From assembly GCA_973895155.1 (NCBI GenBank), contig OZ316892.1:20584001-20648000 (forward strand): a DNA stretch of 64,000 nucleotides. The letters are read 5' to 3'. The notes under the pieces are model-generated. The model saw nothing but the letters and a program-made list of their open reading frames with translations. It did not search any database and was not told the DNA's origin. Positions 34,301 through 47,300 of the stretch are shown here, in pieces (positions within the stretch are counted from its first letter, which is position 1; each line of letters opens with the position of its first letter). This stretch comes from Marsupella aquatica. Taxonomy: Eukaryota > Marchantiophyta. The position numbers were made by a program, and so were the translations under genes.

Positions 34301-36700
34301 TTGCCACCACTTACGTTTCAAGAATGGAATACTCAAACAATCAGCACAATTGCAAGTATAAACTAAAGAAGTACTACAGTTAATGTCACTGTATCCAATT
34401 GATAGTACCTTGAGCTTAGGGAATCAACTACAAATAACCATTACAAATAAAACCGTGAGTGGTCCAATAAAGCCAATTTCATACTGTTTGGACCAAAGTC
34501 TTAAAAGTTTGTTAAGAAGTAAATAAGGTGTTCACAACTCAAACAGATGAATCAAAGGTTCTTATTCGATACCTTTTATGTAGCCTCTAGGAACCTAAAT
34601 AATTAGAATTATATAATTTGATACCTCTAGGAGCCAGCCTACAGAGGTACTGGCGTGGCTGGTGTCAGGAAAGAAACCAAGACAGACTACACTAACTATA
34701 CTGTCATGCCGGTTTACACAGGGTGTGCACAAAACATTTATTACTTTTCATTTTAGGCATTAATGCAATAAAATAATATCATTCTCCAATTTCCATTTTT
34801 AAATTTAAAAGCAATTCAATTTAAAGTCACTGTGTTACACCAAGATGCGTAGAAATTTACATGAAAAAAAACATTCCTAAGTTTTATGAGGACCCCAAGA
34901 TTCTTTGTTAGCCAGCACCCAATTGAATTTTAGTAGTTTTTCTGTTGCACAAACCGAGATGGCACCATGTTATTCTCGAAGCCATTTGAGGTATCCTTGG
35001 TGGTCTCACTCAACATAGATCCATCCCATGCTACTATTTACTTTCCTCAAAAGCTATTCCTAAATTCTCTCTAAGCCAATCATATGATGACATGCATTGG
35101 CTTTTGTTTGGACCCCATACTTTGGAGAAGTTCTTATTAAGTCTTCTTAAAAACCAGTTAAATAAATTGCTCTATGTTTTGGTACAGGTGGTGTGCTGTT
35201 TCTGCAGAAGTGAAATCCCCAAGGAGGTGTCTAGCTACTCTATGGGGGGATGCACATCATCCCCAGCAACCAGCCCTATCAGTGAACCCCCTGCAGTACT
35301 CCAACATTCCAATCCTTTACTTGAAGGAATTCTAGAATAATTACAGTTCAGATTGGCCTTGCACAACCACTGAAGAATAATTAGAGTGAGATGTGAGGGC
35401 TTAGTATTTTGTACAAAACATGTTTTAAGAGGCCTCTTTGCATTCTTGAGACCAAGCGCATGTATCATCCATTTAAAACATACATCTTCCAAACCTCATG
35501 CTCTCATCGGCACTCCATTTTGGCCAAAAAATGCTATCTTTTGCGTCTTTGTCCTAAATTGTTCTAACCCAACAAATGATCTCAATGAAGATAATTGCAC
35601 AATTAGATTTTAGAGTATTGCATTCGTTTAGTCTGGTTATAAGCTATACCCTTACAACTATGTAATCATGGTTTGGACTTGAGCTGGAGAGAATCGGACT
35701 TGCGCAATATTCGGAAGTGGAAATACAATTCTGTCCTGCGTGCAAACAACACTCCTGGACATGCCTCTTTGTGTACTTCGACTCTCTGGAAGACCGACCA
35801 CCCCACCCACCTAACACAACGGGAGCAACTCCTTTGACCCACACCCTCGTTGCCCACAAGCTTCCAACCAGTTGGAGAATTACTCCATTAAACATCCTTC
35901 CTGAATTCTGGCTCACACAATGAAAGAAAGATTTTCATGCCAAGGACGTGAGTGGAACACAGGGCCATTCAGTAAAAAGCCACACATTGCATTGCTTCAA
36001 GGGAATATGAGAAACGGGGGAAAATATTATGTGTGTTACATGAACGAGCTACACGATAATTATGCTATGGTGGGATGGGAAGATCAGTGGATTAGCTCTC
36101 ATGAACGAACCTTAATAACTTCGAAAGCGTGTTGTTGAAAATGTGTGCCAGTTCTTTTCGGCAAATATACTTGTTCCCATTCTCTCGCGTGTAAAGATAT
36201 TACAAACACACACGAGGTTACGAGGTTTTTCTGTGAACAAATTCCCCTCGCCATTTTTTGTGTAAACTCTATTATAAGGGAAAGGATGTAGCAAAATCAC
36301 TGATCTCAAAATCGCGCAGACGACTTTATGATGCCAAAGGAAAGCTTTAATCGCACTTTGCAAAGTTGTCACCGTTTCTCTTCTAGTATTTTCCCTCCTC
36401 TCACTGCAAAGTTCGACAATATTCAAATAGCCTGACAGGAGCATGTCGATGCAGACTCCCCGTCATCCATATATTATACAAATAAAAGCGAAGCCACAGC
36501 ACAAAATTATAAAGATCCGAACGACTCGAAGAATGTACAGTCTGGACTGTGTTTTACAATTATACACGAAGCACTGCTTCCTACCGCTTTAATTAAGGTA
36601 CATCAGGCTGTGATTGTAATACAACATTGACCCTGAATTAATTTACAACCATAGGAGTTTGACAGCAAATGCGAGGGGAGAAAGTCCACAATCTCATTGA
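31374..36700. other. Intergenic, no gene recognised
   Basis: The right part of the sirtuin leader should lie in 31.4-31.9 kb, but I could not fix its first exon. Elsewhere only short ORFs without motifs occur, including overlapping ones on both strands at 32.3-32.7 kb. A purine-rich GGGAGAAAG-type tract occupies 33890-34110. Nothing else is distinctive. Confidence 0.4.
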
Positions 36701-38890
36701 TCAAAAATTGGCAGTAAGCTCCTTTATCTCCTCTACGGTAATTTTCTGGACGGAGAAATTGAAACATAAAAGTTAGAATCATTCAAAATGAAGCTTAGAA
36801 ACTGTCTGTAAAAACTTGCGAAGTGCGCGGCTCATTCACAACTGTGCAGCATACTCGATGAATACTATGCAGACCATTCACGACATCTTCTTAAAAATGC
36901 AACAGCAAACCTCTCACGAGTATTCATACTTCGTGCGAGCAAAATAAAACCACACACACCTGGTCTTCGCCAGCGAAGTCATTGTCGGATGTCAAGAATA
37001 GCATACAATGACATTCCTTCCTGAAAACAGCCCAAAACTCAAGTTAGTGACAAGCCTCTGAAATGCGCATGATCCCAATCCCAGCTTGTGCTTTTCCCCA
37101 AAGTAACCTTTCACTCGCATACAAACTCCAAGAATCCAACAAAGGACTACACAAAAAGTGACTACAGAGAATTGGACCCTCACATTCATGATTCATCCAG
37201 GTTACATGCTGAAAATCTGTCCTCTAAGTAATGCAATGTTAACTCTGTTTTAAATTATGAACATAAAAATGTGATAACTGTTCTGTCCCGTCATTTCAAG
37301 GGTGCATACCAAACTCGAGGCAAATTCTGTTCATGCAAAACTGAGGCAAATTCTGTATCAATTGAAATGGTCCCGGATCAGCTATTACAGAGAGAACCCA
37401 GGCAGACCAAATACTTGTACAAACCTCTCTCTCATAGGAACACAAGGGCAATTCCAGAATCCCTGCTCCACTTCGGCTCGTTTATCATCATAATGCCTGC
37501 AGGATAAATATCAAAGAGGACACGAGTAAGTCTCCGGGCTTGAGATTAAGTACACAGACTCTGAAATAACCCCACAGCACCGGACTTTGTGACCCATCTC
37601 CTCTGCGTTGGAACTTTGCACGGAACAGAAACTCAACCCGGAAAGAACTCATTTGAACCCACTTCCTCTCATGGATCCCCAGCATTTACAGGTATCTGCC
37701 CACGAGATATTGGAGCTAAATGCATTATTGCTCGCCAGAGCAAGGTTCATTCGGAAAACCCTCCAGCTATTGGAAAGTAAAAGATTGAGTAGAATAATTG
37801 ACGAGCTTATCGCACTTCTCAACAACCGTGCCCAGTAAAGAATCCCACTAGTACGCAAGTATTCCTTTAAGCAATAGAGAGAACAACACACTGACCTATA
37901 TCATGCTGCTGGTTGGCCAGTGTGAGTAACTCACCTACAGGGACAGAGTGGGGCACCAAGAGAATCTTTGTGCTCTGCCAATCCCTGTTCAAAATTCAAC
38001 GAAGTAAGCACCTTCAGAAGAGATAGATGGGACGCCATTTCCTAGTGCTAGCAAGAAAACAGCGCAATGTAACGGATTCACCAGGCTTGCACTTGACATC
38101 GAGCGAAACAATTCAGCCTCAGTTGTAAGAACTGTTTATCTTTCTAAAAGCTTCGTAAACTGCACTTTGCATTCCGGTTTAAAAGCGATGGAAAGATTGA
38201 AACCAGTATCTTCAATTCGATTCGATTGGCTAACCTTAATTACAACCGATGTGACACCTTTGTCAACACAAAAAAAGGTCCCTGACCGCTTGGCATATTG
38301 CTCTGAGAACTTGCGCATAATATCCAAACTTTTATCACTCGGTTCTACTGCAACCACTCACAAAAACCACAATGAACAAAAATTCGTTCCCACAATCTCC
38401 TAAGAGCTCAGCTGCCTCAACCTACGTGGACACCTCCACTACAATATCGAGAGAAATACACAGAACCTGAGTTCTACCTTTGAAGCTTCTGTATCAAGGA
38501 CCCTGATTACTGCCTTCCAAAAAACACTCGGAAAACCAATTTCTATGATGCAGTACGCACAGCCCAAAACAGATTGCATACAGGGAGGAAAGAGTGATAT
38601 CTTTGTATTGGAAAACACCCTACACTCCAACAGATGACAACGCCATACATAGATCAAGCATTATTGTCACGCATACCACAAAATCGCTTCTCTAGAATGC
38701 ACACTGCTAATACAGTGGATACGAACACCGGAAACCCACCTGCACTGCAAAAAATGGGGGAACGATACCGGACAGTCCTCGAATCTCTCAAAGAGCACTC
38801 GCTATGGCCTCCGATTGAGATCCACACCTGGGTTCGTGCAGCAACGGATCCGAGAGCAGCACCGCCGATCGTAACTGAAACCGCGGCCAT
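36701..38890 (-). CDS. FTRC: Ferredoxin-thioredoxin reductase catalytic subunit, chloroplast, six exons
   Basis: Exons 38890-38740, 38347-38235, 37984-37935, 37496-37425, 37020-36960 and 36745-36701 join in phase to 163 aa. Residues 1-50 form a Ser/Arg-rich chloroplast transit peptide. The mature part starts EPSDKSLDIMRKFSEQY and carries FCVDKGVTSVVIK, LCPCRHYDDK, FWNCPCVPMRER and KECHCMLFLT, then ends in VEEIKELTANF. By alignment with known FTR, Cys102, Cys121, Cys123 and Cys132 hold the [4Fe-4S] cluster and Cys104-Cys134 form the redox disulfide. The enzyme passes photosynthetic electrons from ferredoxin to thioredoxins in the stroma, activating carbon-fixation enzymes in light. All essential cysteines are present, so the gene should be functional. 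The smallest exons are 45-72 nt, which automatic predictors may miss. A (TTTGC/TCTGC)n run lies just upstream at about 38945-38980. Confidence 0.95.
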
Positions 38891-41800
38891 CTCCAACAGC
38901 AACGACGACAATAATAGCTCCAACGATTACAGATTCGCCACCCCTGCTCTGCTCTGCTTTGCTCTGCTTTGCTTTGCTTGGCCGAAAGCAAAGCCTCGAG
39001 GTTCGGCTGATTCTCTTGCACAATCAGCCATTTCATTTTTTGTGGGCGAAAATCCGTCTAAACCTTATCTATGAAACGTTCTTGCGACTGAACCAAGTGC
39101 AAAACCAAGGCCATTGGCTACATACACGCACGCGGCTGTGTCTCATTCGCCAGATGTAAAACGATCTAACGGCTCTCTATATTCTTAGGGAGATCTGAGG
39201 GTAGTCAGACATTCAATAATCACGAAAAGGGCTTTGTTGTAGGGGAAGGCAGTGCCCCCTAAGCCTCTCCTGCCTAAATAAGAAAAACCATGGGTGAAGG
39301 GTTCTGCTTTCACCTACCAAACTGGTGGTGATTGGTGAAGGGCTAACCTGACTGCTCTAGCTTTGCTCAGCTTCTCCACCTATTTCTTGGCTCCAATATT
39401 GGCCAGGGATGCCTTCTCCACCTGTTTCTTTGCTCGAATATTGGCTGACACCTCACAGTCTAGAGGCTTCACCCTAACTAGAACATAGGCTCCAAAGTGT
39501 AACTTTTGATTGCACATTATTTGGGGGTCTCAAACCTCTAAATTTCACAGACCTTAACTTAGCAGGTTATGGACAGAAAAAGTGATGGACCACCAAATTC
39601 ATGATCCATAATTTTCTGCCATGAAGATTGGTCATATGCCATGACCATGTCGAGACCATCGAGTGAAAAATGTTTTTACATATTCGTGTGAAATAGCTAT
39701 AATGGCCATTTGTTTATGGACAACAGTCATCATCTGTAAGTGAGAAGCTTTGAGATGACATATTACTAAGATACCATCATGGATGAAGGGCAGACAGGCA
39801 AAGGTGAGTGGTATTGTAGACCCGTAATCAGGGGTCATCTCACTGTAATCGATGCAAGATGAACCTACTAGTAGAACCCTGCTCCTGCCACTAGGAGTGG
39901 GAGGTCCCCCCCTCTCAGTTTTGCTCCATGGGACCCAGTTGATATTGAGGGCATGTAGATGTATATGGATGGATAGATGAACCTATAAGTGGGAACCCTA
40001 TCCCTGTCACTGTGAGTGGGAGGGGGAGTCAGCACCATTCTCTGCCTCTCACAGTTCAATCTTTGGGATGTAGCCCAATCCTGGGTCCCTGACCCAAATG
40101 CGTCAAAGGCAAACCGATTAGGTTTCCTACACAGTTAGTACTGCCAAAATTGTACCAAAGAGTAGATTAGTACTACACAGAGGTTTTTAAATTTTTTGGG
40201 GAAATTAATTGGCCCAGAGCGGGGCCCAGAGCAAGCCCTATAACCAAGACAATGGACTTTGAAACTGAAAATTTCAACCCTCATCATGAGCTTAAGCTAC
40301 ACTATAAGCAAAAGTCTAATCATCAAGTTGAATGGTTGCATTTTGTTTTTGCTGCTACCCATGGAACTTGCATTGAAATCTAGCTTTCACTCATAATTAC
40401 AGCTAAAGTTCAATCCAACTCCCAATAGCAGCAATAAATTGGGCAATAAAAAATGCAACCATTCAACTTGACAGTTAGACTCTTCCATAAATTGCCAATC
40501 ATGATACCGACTCTCAAGAAGTCTCAAGAATAGCTCCTTTAATTTCAGGCATCCAAATTTAGATCTTCTATTTCACTTATTTATACAAATTGGCTGATAT
40601 ATATACAGTAGTTTGTTTGACTTCAGATAGTCAGATGTCATATCTTATATATATATATATATACAGCTTACAACAATGAATACAAATTTTTAATTTGTTA
40701 TACACAAGACACATTTGCAGTCAACTTTAACTTAGTTTCCTTGTGAGCAATAGACTGAACAACTTGCACCATTTATTTTAGAGGCAGCCAGAGTAGTTTC
40801 CTCATATCTTGGTCAGCAGAATCCTCAATTTAGTTAAATAATCACGGAGCCTCAACGCTCAAGTTGAATGTGTTGTGCTTTTGTTTTTTGAATGCTGAAC
40901 CTAGTATTGCTGTGGGAATTTTGGGAGGGCAGACAGAAAACCGTAAATGTGGCTCAGGGAGAATTCAAAACTCTAGCGGGAGTTGATCTACTTCCAATAA
41001 ACAAGCTCTCATTTCCTCTCATCCTTACATGTTATAAAACATTAATTTGCGAGGAAGTGGATGGAAGCAAATTATATGATGGTGGCTCTAATGTTGTTGT
41101 CTTTGTGAATCAACTAAGTATGTTTTCTTGATAGGTAATGGTGATAAAAGAATGCCTCACACACAGATGATACAGGTATATATCCTCATAGCCTTGGTAA
41201 GGTAAGCCCTTAACTCAAACATCTGAAATTGTACGATAAGGCATCCAAGCATTGATCCAATCCAGAAACTTTAATCAACCTTTTACATGGGTTGTTTCCA
41301 AGGATACTTCTTCATGTGCCATTCAGCACATCCTTGGAAAACAAGGTACATCGTATTACCACACAGGAGCATACTTCCAAGAGTATCATGCAGGCAACCT
41401 CTCAATCAGCTATGATTGTAAAGAGCTACCTTCCCATGGTAGGTCAAGGGTTGTAATACTTGGCTAGGGCAAGTCAAAGGTTGCATAGGTTTGATTTTGC
41501 CATTTTGTGAGATTGTTTAGTCCAAAAGAATATATAAAATTTAGAAGACTTCTAATTTGGCTAGGTCTCAGCAAATTAAAGCATCACACTATTGCAGACC
41601 ACTGTTGATTAATTACTGACATGTTGTACCTTGATTGAATTACGTGAGAAGTCCAAAGGAGCCATTGGTACATAGCTCGATTGCAAAAGAGAGAGTGAAA
41701 GGCACTGAGTGTTAGAAATTGACCAGAAGGTGAGAAAGTACAACACATTTAATATGCTATTTTGAGCACAAAGTCCTCCCGGAATACCAAGAACCTCTGG

Positions 41801-42130
41801 TTCACTTAGAAATCATAGTTGTTACCAGTCAAACCAGATGGATGGCCTTAACTGCGTACATATCCAGCAAAAATGACCAGATAATTGTAGTTGGGTCACT
41901 TTCCAGAGGTATAGATTGCAGGATTTCAAGGTGATATGGTAGCGCCAAACTGTGGGGAAATGGATCATCCAATGGAACTTCAAGTCACCAGGAATGGAAA
42001 AGATTACAGCAAAGAGAGGGGAAGAATCAGAGGTATGGATTGCAGAATTACAAGGTGATATCGTTAGCACGCAAATTGTAAAATTGTGGGAAAATAATGG
42101 ATCAACCAGGGGAACCTTAAATCATCAGAC
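38891..42130. other. Intergenic, upstream of FTRC, no gene recognised
   Basis: The first few hundred bases should contain the FTRC promoter, with the TTTGCTCTGC microsatellite at 38945-38980. A TA dinucleotide run lies near 40649-40663. A duplicated segment occupies 41905-42167. No conserved coding motif is seen. Confidence 0.4.
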
Positions 42131-42167
42131 ATGGAAAAAATTACAGCAAAGAGAGAGGAAGAAATAA
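41905..42167. repeat. Tandem duplication, about 125-135 bp unit
   Basis: AGGTATAGATTGCAG through AGGGGAAGAATCAG is followed directly by a diverged second copy (AGGTATGGATTGCAG through AGAGGAAGAAATAA). The second copy runs into the start of the ORF at 42131. Confidence 0.75.
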
Positions 42168-43351
42168 AAGCTGTTGAAAATGATCACAAGAATTCTCCTG
42201 GACCATGGTGCAGTAGGATGGAGAAGGAGAGAAGGGAAATGCAACGATCAATTACACTAAGGAATTCATCGATCTTTGAAGAAAGAAGGAGATCTTGCCA
42301 TGGACAAAAGCCAAGCAAGATCAAGAAATTGTATCAGAAACCTTCCCAAAAATCACAGCATGCACAAACTTGTGGAATGTCACCAGTGTGTGGAACATCA
42401 TGTGATGACGCATCAACCTCTTTACCACCTTGGCCATTGGGCCTTGGTGGCACTGGACTTCCCATCCAATCATACAGGAATAGACTCATGACACAGTATA
42501 CAAACCAGTATATGGCAAATCAACAGAGTTTCGGTGTTTCTATTGGAAACATCTTGTGCACTCCCCCTATCATTTTATTGATGCCCAACATGGCTCCAAG
42601 AGCATCTCTCATGTCAACTTCTTCCCCAACCCAACCTGCTTGTTCTAATCAAGATGCTCAATCAACTTCACGTGCTCCCCATATGCTACCCCAAAATTCG
42701 ACAGTTCATGATAATGAAGCATTTACACCAAACCCTTCCAACAACAGAACTCATTATGTAACAACCCCCATTTCTCCTACTAGCTCATCATCTACAAACA
42801 CAACTCCATCTGCTCCCCCTAGTCCTCCCCCTCCTCCTCTTCCCAAAGAAGCAATACTTTCTCCAATAGAAATTACTTTCTTACCAGGGCCATTTTATGA
42901 GGGAGGAAGACCTGCATCTTCCCCTTTAGGATCTACTCCCTCTCAAACACCTTCCTCAACAATAACCACTCCCACATCCGGACCTACAAATACTAGCTCA
43001 CCTATTAGAAGCTCAACAAGCCCTTCTACACCCAGAAGGGTAAAAACTCCACTTCCTCAACCTCCCTCGGTTCCGGACCCTACAGAAGGTGACTCTTGTA
43101 CTCTCTCCCAAAGCGGGCCCCATGATTACCTTCAAGAATTAGTTGCTCTATTTGTACCAAGTATTCCTACTCCAGAAAATCCTCCTTGTGTCGAGTTTGA
43201 AGAGCCACCTTTACATCTTGAGAATGAGATTCATTGCATTCCCCGTTCGGTATCATCAAACATCTTGATGCTGATAGGGCTAGCCTTGGGGTTGGCATCT
43301 GGCTATGGCATAGAATACCTTGGAAGGGTATCGAAAAAGAGCTATTTTTAG
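42131..43351 (+). CDS. Pro/Ser/Thr-rich 406-aa ORF with C-terminal hydrophobic segment, unrecognised
   Basis: The longest uninterrupted ORF outside the transposon cluster. The first 80 residues are charged (KREEEIKAVENDHK), residues about 150-330 are low-complexity Pro/Ser/Thr with a polyproline run (SAPPSPPPPPLP), and the end has a hydrophobic stretch (ILMLIGLALGLASGYGIEYLG) that could span a membrane. No family is recognised. The start lies in a duplicated segment, and the next 100 bases downstream remain open in another frame. It may be a retroelement gag-like remnant or a lineage-specific gene. Low-complexity composition can also keep a random frame open, so expression evidence is needed. 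Confidence 0.35.
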   Translation: MEKITAKREEEIKAVENDHKNSPGPWCSRMEKERREMQRSITLRNSSIFEERRRSCHGQKPSKIKKLYQKPSQKSQHAQTCGMSPVCGTSCDDASTSLPPWPLGLGGTGLPIQSYRNRLMTQYTNQYMANQQSFGVSIGNILCTPPIILLMPNMAPRASLMSTSSPTQPACSNQDAQSTSRAPHMLPQNSTVHDNEAFTPNPSNNRTHYVTTPISPTSSSSTNTTPSAPPSPPPPPLPKEAILSPIEITFLPGPFYEGGRPASSPLGSTPSQTPSSTITTPTSGPTNTSSPIRSSTSPSTPRRVKTPLPQPPSVPDPTEGDSCTLSQSGPHDYLQELVALFVPSIPTPENPPCVEFEEPPLHLENEIHCIPRSVSSNILMLIGLALGLASGYGIEYLGRVSKKSYF

Positions 43352-44385
43352 GCTTTTTCATATCCTGTCTCATGGGTCCATTCAAAGAAATCTTAAATCC
43401 TATCCTTGAAGTTCTCTTCTTTGCTAAGGATGGATTTATCAATGACAACAATCTGTAATCATGTAAATATACTCCACAAATTTCTTGTCAAATAACTGCT
43501 CTGATTGAACTCCTCCTATCATAATTATCAAGACTACTTATGAGGTTACATGTTGTTCAACAATCTTCAGACAGTGCTTCTAGTTTTTGCGCCCCACATG
43601 CATACAAGGAGAAGAAGCAAGTTTGTCTTCATGTTGGACATGGTTATAATGGACCTTCAGTGACCTAGAAAGAGACTCAAATGTTATTCCTCGGAAAGAT
43701 CCCAATATTTTTTATGGTGTTGATATGGAGTGCGCAAAAGCTTCAATTGCAATGATTTCTGTTTACATTCTTTACATTCTTTACAAAGTAGATTACTTTC
43801 TATTGGCTCCAGGCTCCCAGGTTGTCTCCTGCTTCACACGTTGGCTACTTAAATTTCTTGTATTCGAATAGCCAGCGCCAGTCTGTGGGGGGTTGGGGGA
43901 TTCGGGTTATATTCAAATAATGCACCTTGGGCTTTATATTTGAGTTTTCTTTAGGAAAGGATAGGGCTATTCAAAGAGTAAAGCCGATATTCGAACTTGG
44001 GGCTTCCTTATTGCAATAGCACTTTCACTGAACCTTGAGAATTGGATATCGATTTTCTGAAGCATTAAACCTTTATTTAATCGTAGTGCCGAAATTAGAA
44101 CACAAGGCCAGGCTCTCGAATAGAAAGGGCATCGTCTTCTAACCAAAACCAACTTTTTCTCAAAACGTCCATTTTGGGGGGACTTGGAAACACAAAGGCC
44201 GGGCCTTCGTTTCGGTGGAAGTCAGTAGTCCCATAAATTGAGTTTTACATATGAGGCTACCTTATTTCTATCCGATTTCCGACAAAACTCCTGAATCCTT
44301 CGTAACATTTGGATTCTGGAAAGTACAAATGTGAGTTCTCCACTCTTCTCCACTCTACAGATGTGAACGATCTTCCAAGAAATTT
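43352..44385. other. Spacer downstream of the P450, no gene
   Basis: No gene recognised. Contains the 3' side of the P450 transcript. Between about 43860 and 44230 several pieces of the form TATTCGAATA/TATTCAAATA and GGGCTT recur, suggesting an old repeat. Confidence 0.4.
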
Positions 44386-47300
44386 CTATGCTTTGATGTG
44401 TCGCTGGACTTTGATGGGATAACCTCCCTTGGGCAAAGGGAACGGCTTGAACTCTGCTCCCGTATCAGGCTGGGCGCTCGTCCATCTGCACCAACAGAAA
44501 TCAACGGTTCATACTGTTAATTCCATTTAAAGCATAGCATACCTTGGCTCATGCATCTCACAAACTAGTAAAGGTGAAGTATTAAACATCATTTAAGCTC
44601 TGGACACAATGATGACAACAGTATCTGAAGAGACTACAGTAATACAAACATTCTGCTGGCGGAGAGAAAGTGAAGATCTAATATTTTCGTAGTTCTAAAT
44701 GTCCGCACGAAAAGGACTGTTACTTGGCATTTATGCGACTTTGTTGTATCAAGCTTACGCATCACCCACCTAAATTTTGTGGTGAAATGATGCATGAAAG
44801 TGAACATATTCAGCTTCGCAAGTTCGTTTCCTGGACAGACGTGATTTCCCCCGGCGAATGGGAGATACGTTCCTGGTCTAGGAGCGACCTGCATCACCCA
44901 GATCACAATACATGAGTTGATCACCAGGTCCAGCTTGCTGTTCGTCAAAAAGCTCACCTGACAAGACTCATTTTCGCACATTTTCGTTAAGTGCACGTGA
45001 GTGCAAAACAAAACTTGCTCTCATTACCTTGAAGCGAGAGGGGTCAAAAGCTGTGGGTGAAGGGTAAATTGCAGGATCCAGATGGATGCAAGTAGTCATG
45101 ACGAAAACTCTCCATCCCTTGGGAATGAGATAACCTGAAAACGTAAACAGCAATTTTTCTTAGATCTCATTTGCACACTGCACTTTAAGGTTCCTGGAAC
45201 AGTCAGCTTTCGTCTTCTTGCTCGTCAAACGATTCAAAAAAAGCCGTGAAGCCCTTTAGGTCACAGAAGCTGCACCTTTATACTCTACATCTTGCGTTGC
45301 GGCTCGACTGGTGAATTGTAAAATTGTTGGATATCTCAGTGTTTCTTGAATAACCTGCAGTGACAAATAAAATTGTATCCTTAACTTCCTGTATCAATAT
45401 GAAAGCATGATTACATTCACGGACAAATGCATGAACAAGGGAACTTACAAACCTGCATCGAGACTAACAACCGGAAAAATTGAAGGTTAACCTCAGAATC
45501 AGCAAAGTTTGGCGTTCTATCCAACCTCTGGCTACTTGAAGTTTTCAAGCGACAAATTCTCCCATTTCTCGTGTATCTTGATATCCACACATGTAAGGGA
45601 CTCACTCACCTGATGTGTAAAGGGCATTTTTCGAGTGTCTTCCCAAGTCAGAGGCTTGCCTGGTTCTTTCAGTCTCACGATTTCCTCTTGCTCAGCCTGG
45701 TTAACAATACGAAGAGCACCGAGTGAGTCAACGCAATCCAAACAATTGATCATGTTACAAGCTGTACACACAACAGCAAGGTAGTGACGGAAGTATCCTT
45801 GATAATCCTCGGTAAAGTGAATAGCTGGTCCAAATTGAAGTCACTTTGAAAAGTCACCTTGACGACCCTTGAAAGATAAAAACTTTCCCCTTTTGTGTGT
45901 CCTCAAATACTCTAAATTTGTTCCACAAGACCATCCTCTCCCAGTCATTTCTATCCGAAACATGTACATCGACAAGCCATACAGGACTTCAATCAAACAG
46001 AAAAAGTCAGCTGGAGAGGAACGGAAAAATAAGAAATCCTGGAAGGTCGGGCGTGTCTGTGGAATGGCCCGGTACCCACCACTACAGCTTTCCACATGTC
46101 AGGATTCTCAGTAAGAAACTTGATAATCCACGTCAGTGAAGTGGCGGTCGTATCATGTGCTCCAAATAAAGTCCCAATCAGAACATCTATAATTTCGTCG
46201 TTCTCCAGTTTGTTGCCGTTCTCGTCTACGGCAACCACCAGTGCTCGCAATACGCTATTACACGGTTTGCCCTCTTCTGCATCTTTCCTACTTTTGGCAA
46301 TTAATGTGTCCAAATACTTGCATGCTCGCTGCTTGCTCTGCCAGACAGGTCATTTGGAACTATCAAATTGATCGCCCCTATTGAACTTCAAGCAGATTAT
46401 GTCATACATCATTACTTTGTTCAATCCAATAAATAATTAGATCTGATTACTTCTACACTTGATGACAATGAGGGGACCAAACGCAGCATCCATTCACGGA
46501 CGTCTATATCATTCTCAACTATGAGCAGCGGTCTACACAAGCTTCAACAACGTGATCTACCTCACTGAACATGTAGCTGTCCGTGAAAAAGGAAGCTGCA
46601 TACCTGCAAAGCTTTATACCAAGTGAAGCCCGGGAGATTGATAGGGATGGCATAGAAGGCTTTCGAAAGTGCTCGATATGCATCGACGAGAATTTGTGCT
46701 TCAGCTGACCCACGAATATCGGGGATCCCAAATATGAAATAGACAGCCACAGTAAGAGTGAACTGCGGACAAATGCGGGTTGTCAGACAGCAACGAGTGC
46801 TACCTTTCTAAAGTAATTTCGACTCCATATTCAGCAGCAACGAAATCGATTGATTCCAAATCACCTTGGAAATACTTTCTAATGGTCACAATACGAAACG
46901 AAACATCTTTTTCTCCCTTTACTAGTTCTGACATGTACGACAAAGCCAATAAAATGTTCGTCGCTTTTGTATCTGTTACGACAAGCATTCAAGGAAGAGA
47001 TGATGTCTCTCGATGGTCAGTCCCATTCCAGCATTCACTTGCCAACAAAGAAGTAATGCAGTGATCTCAAATTTGCGCTCATGACTTGATAGTGATTCTG
47101 AGTGTGGAAAATTCAAGGATCTTGCACTCACCTCCTTCGTCTCTGCTGCTGTCTGAACTATTCTTCCATCCCAAGACTTCAGAGTGTCTAGCACAAAGTC
47201 TTCCAAACGGCCCACTTCACGCCTTAGAGTTTCTGGAAGAAGAGCACTGTGTACTATTCTCTTCAGAAAGGGGTGCCGCGCAGGGTCGCAATTGGAAAGA

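Noticed and set aside
37649-37891. 80-codon minus-strand ORF within the FTRC gene
   Set aside because: It lies between exons 3 and 4, and the CATGATATAG piece beside it resembles the expected exon start only superficially. The true exon 4 (37496-37425) matches the family exactly.
38634-39074. 146-codon plus-strand ORF
   Set aside because: Antisense to FTRC exon 1 and its promoter. The FTRC model is supported by six motif-bearing exons in phase.
46800-46988. 62-codon minus-strand ORF between P450 exons 2 and 3
   Set aside because: Exons 2 and 3 join directly in phase into the expected family sequence, leaving this as intron.
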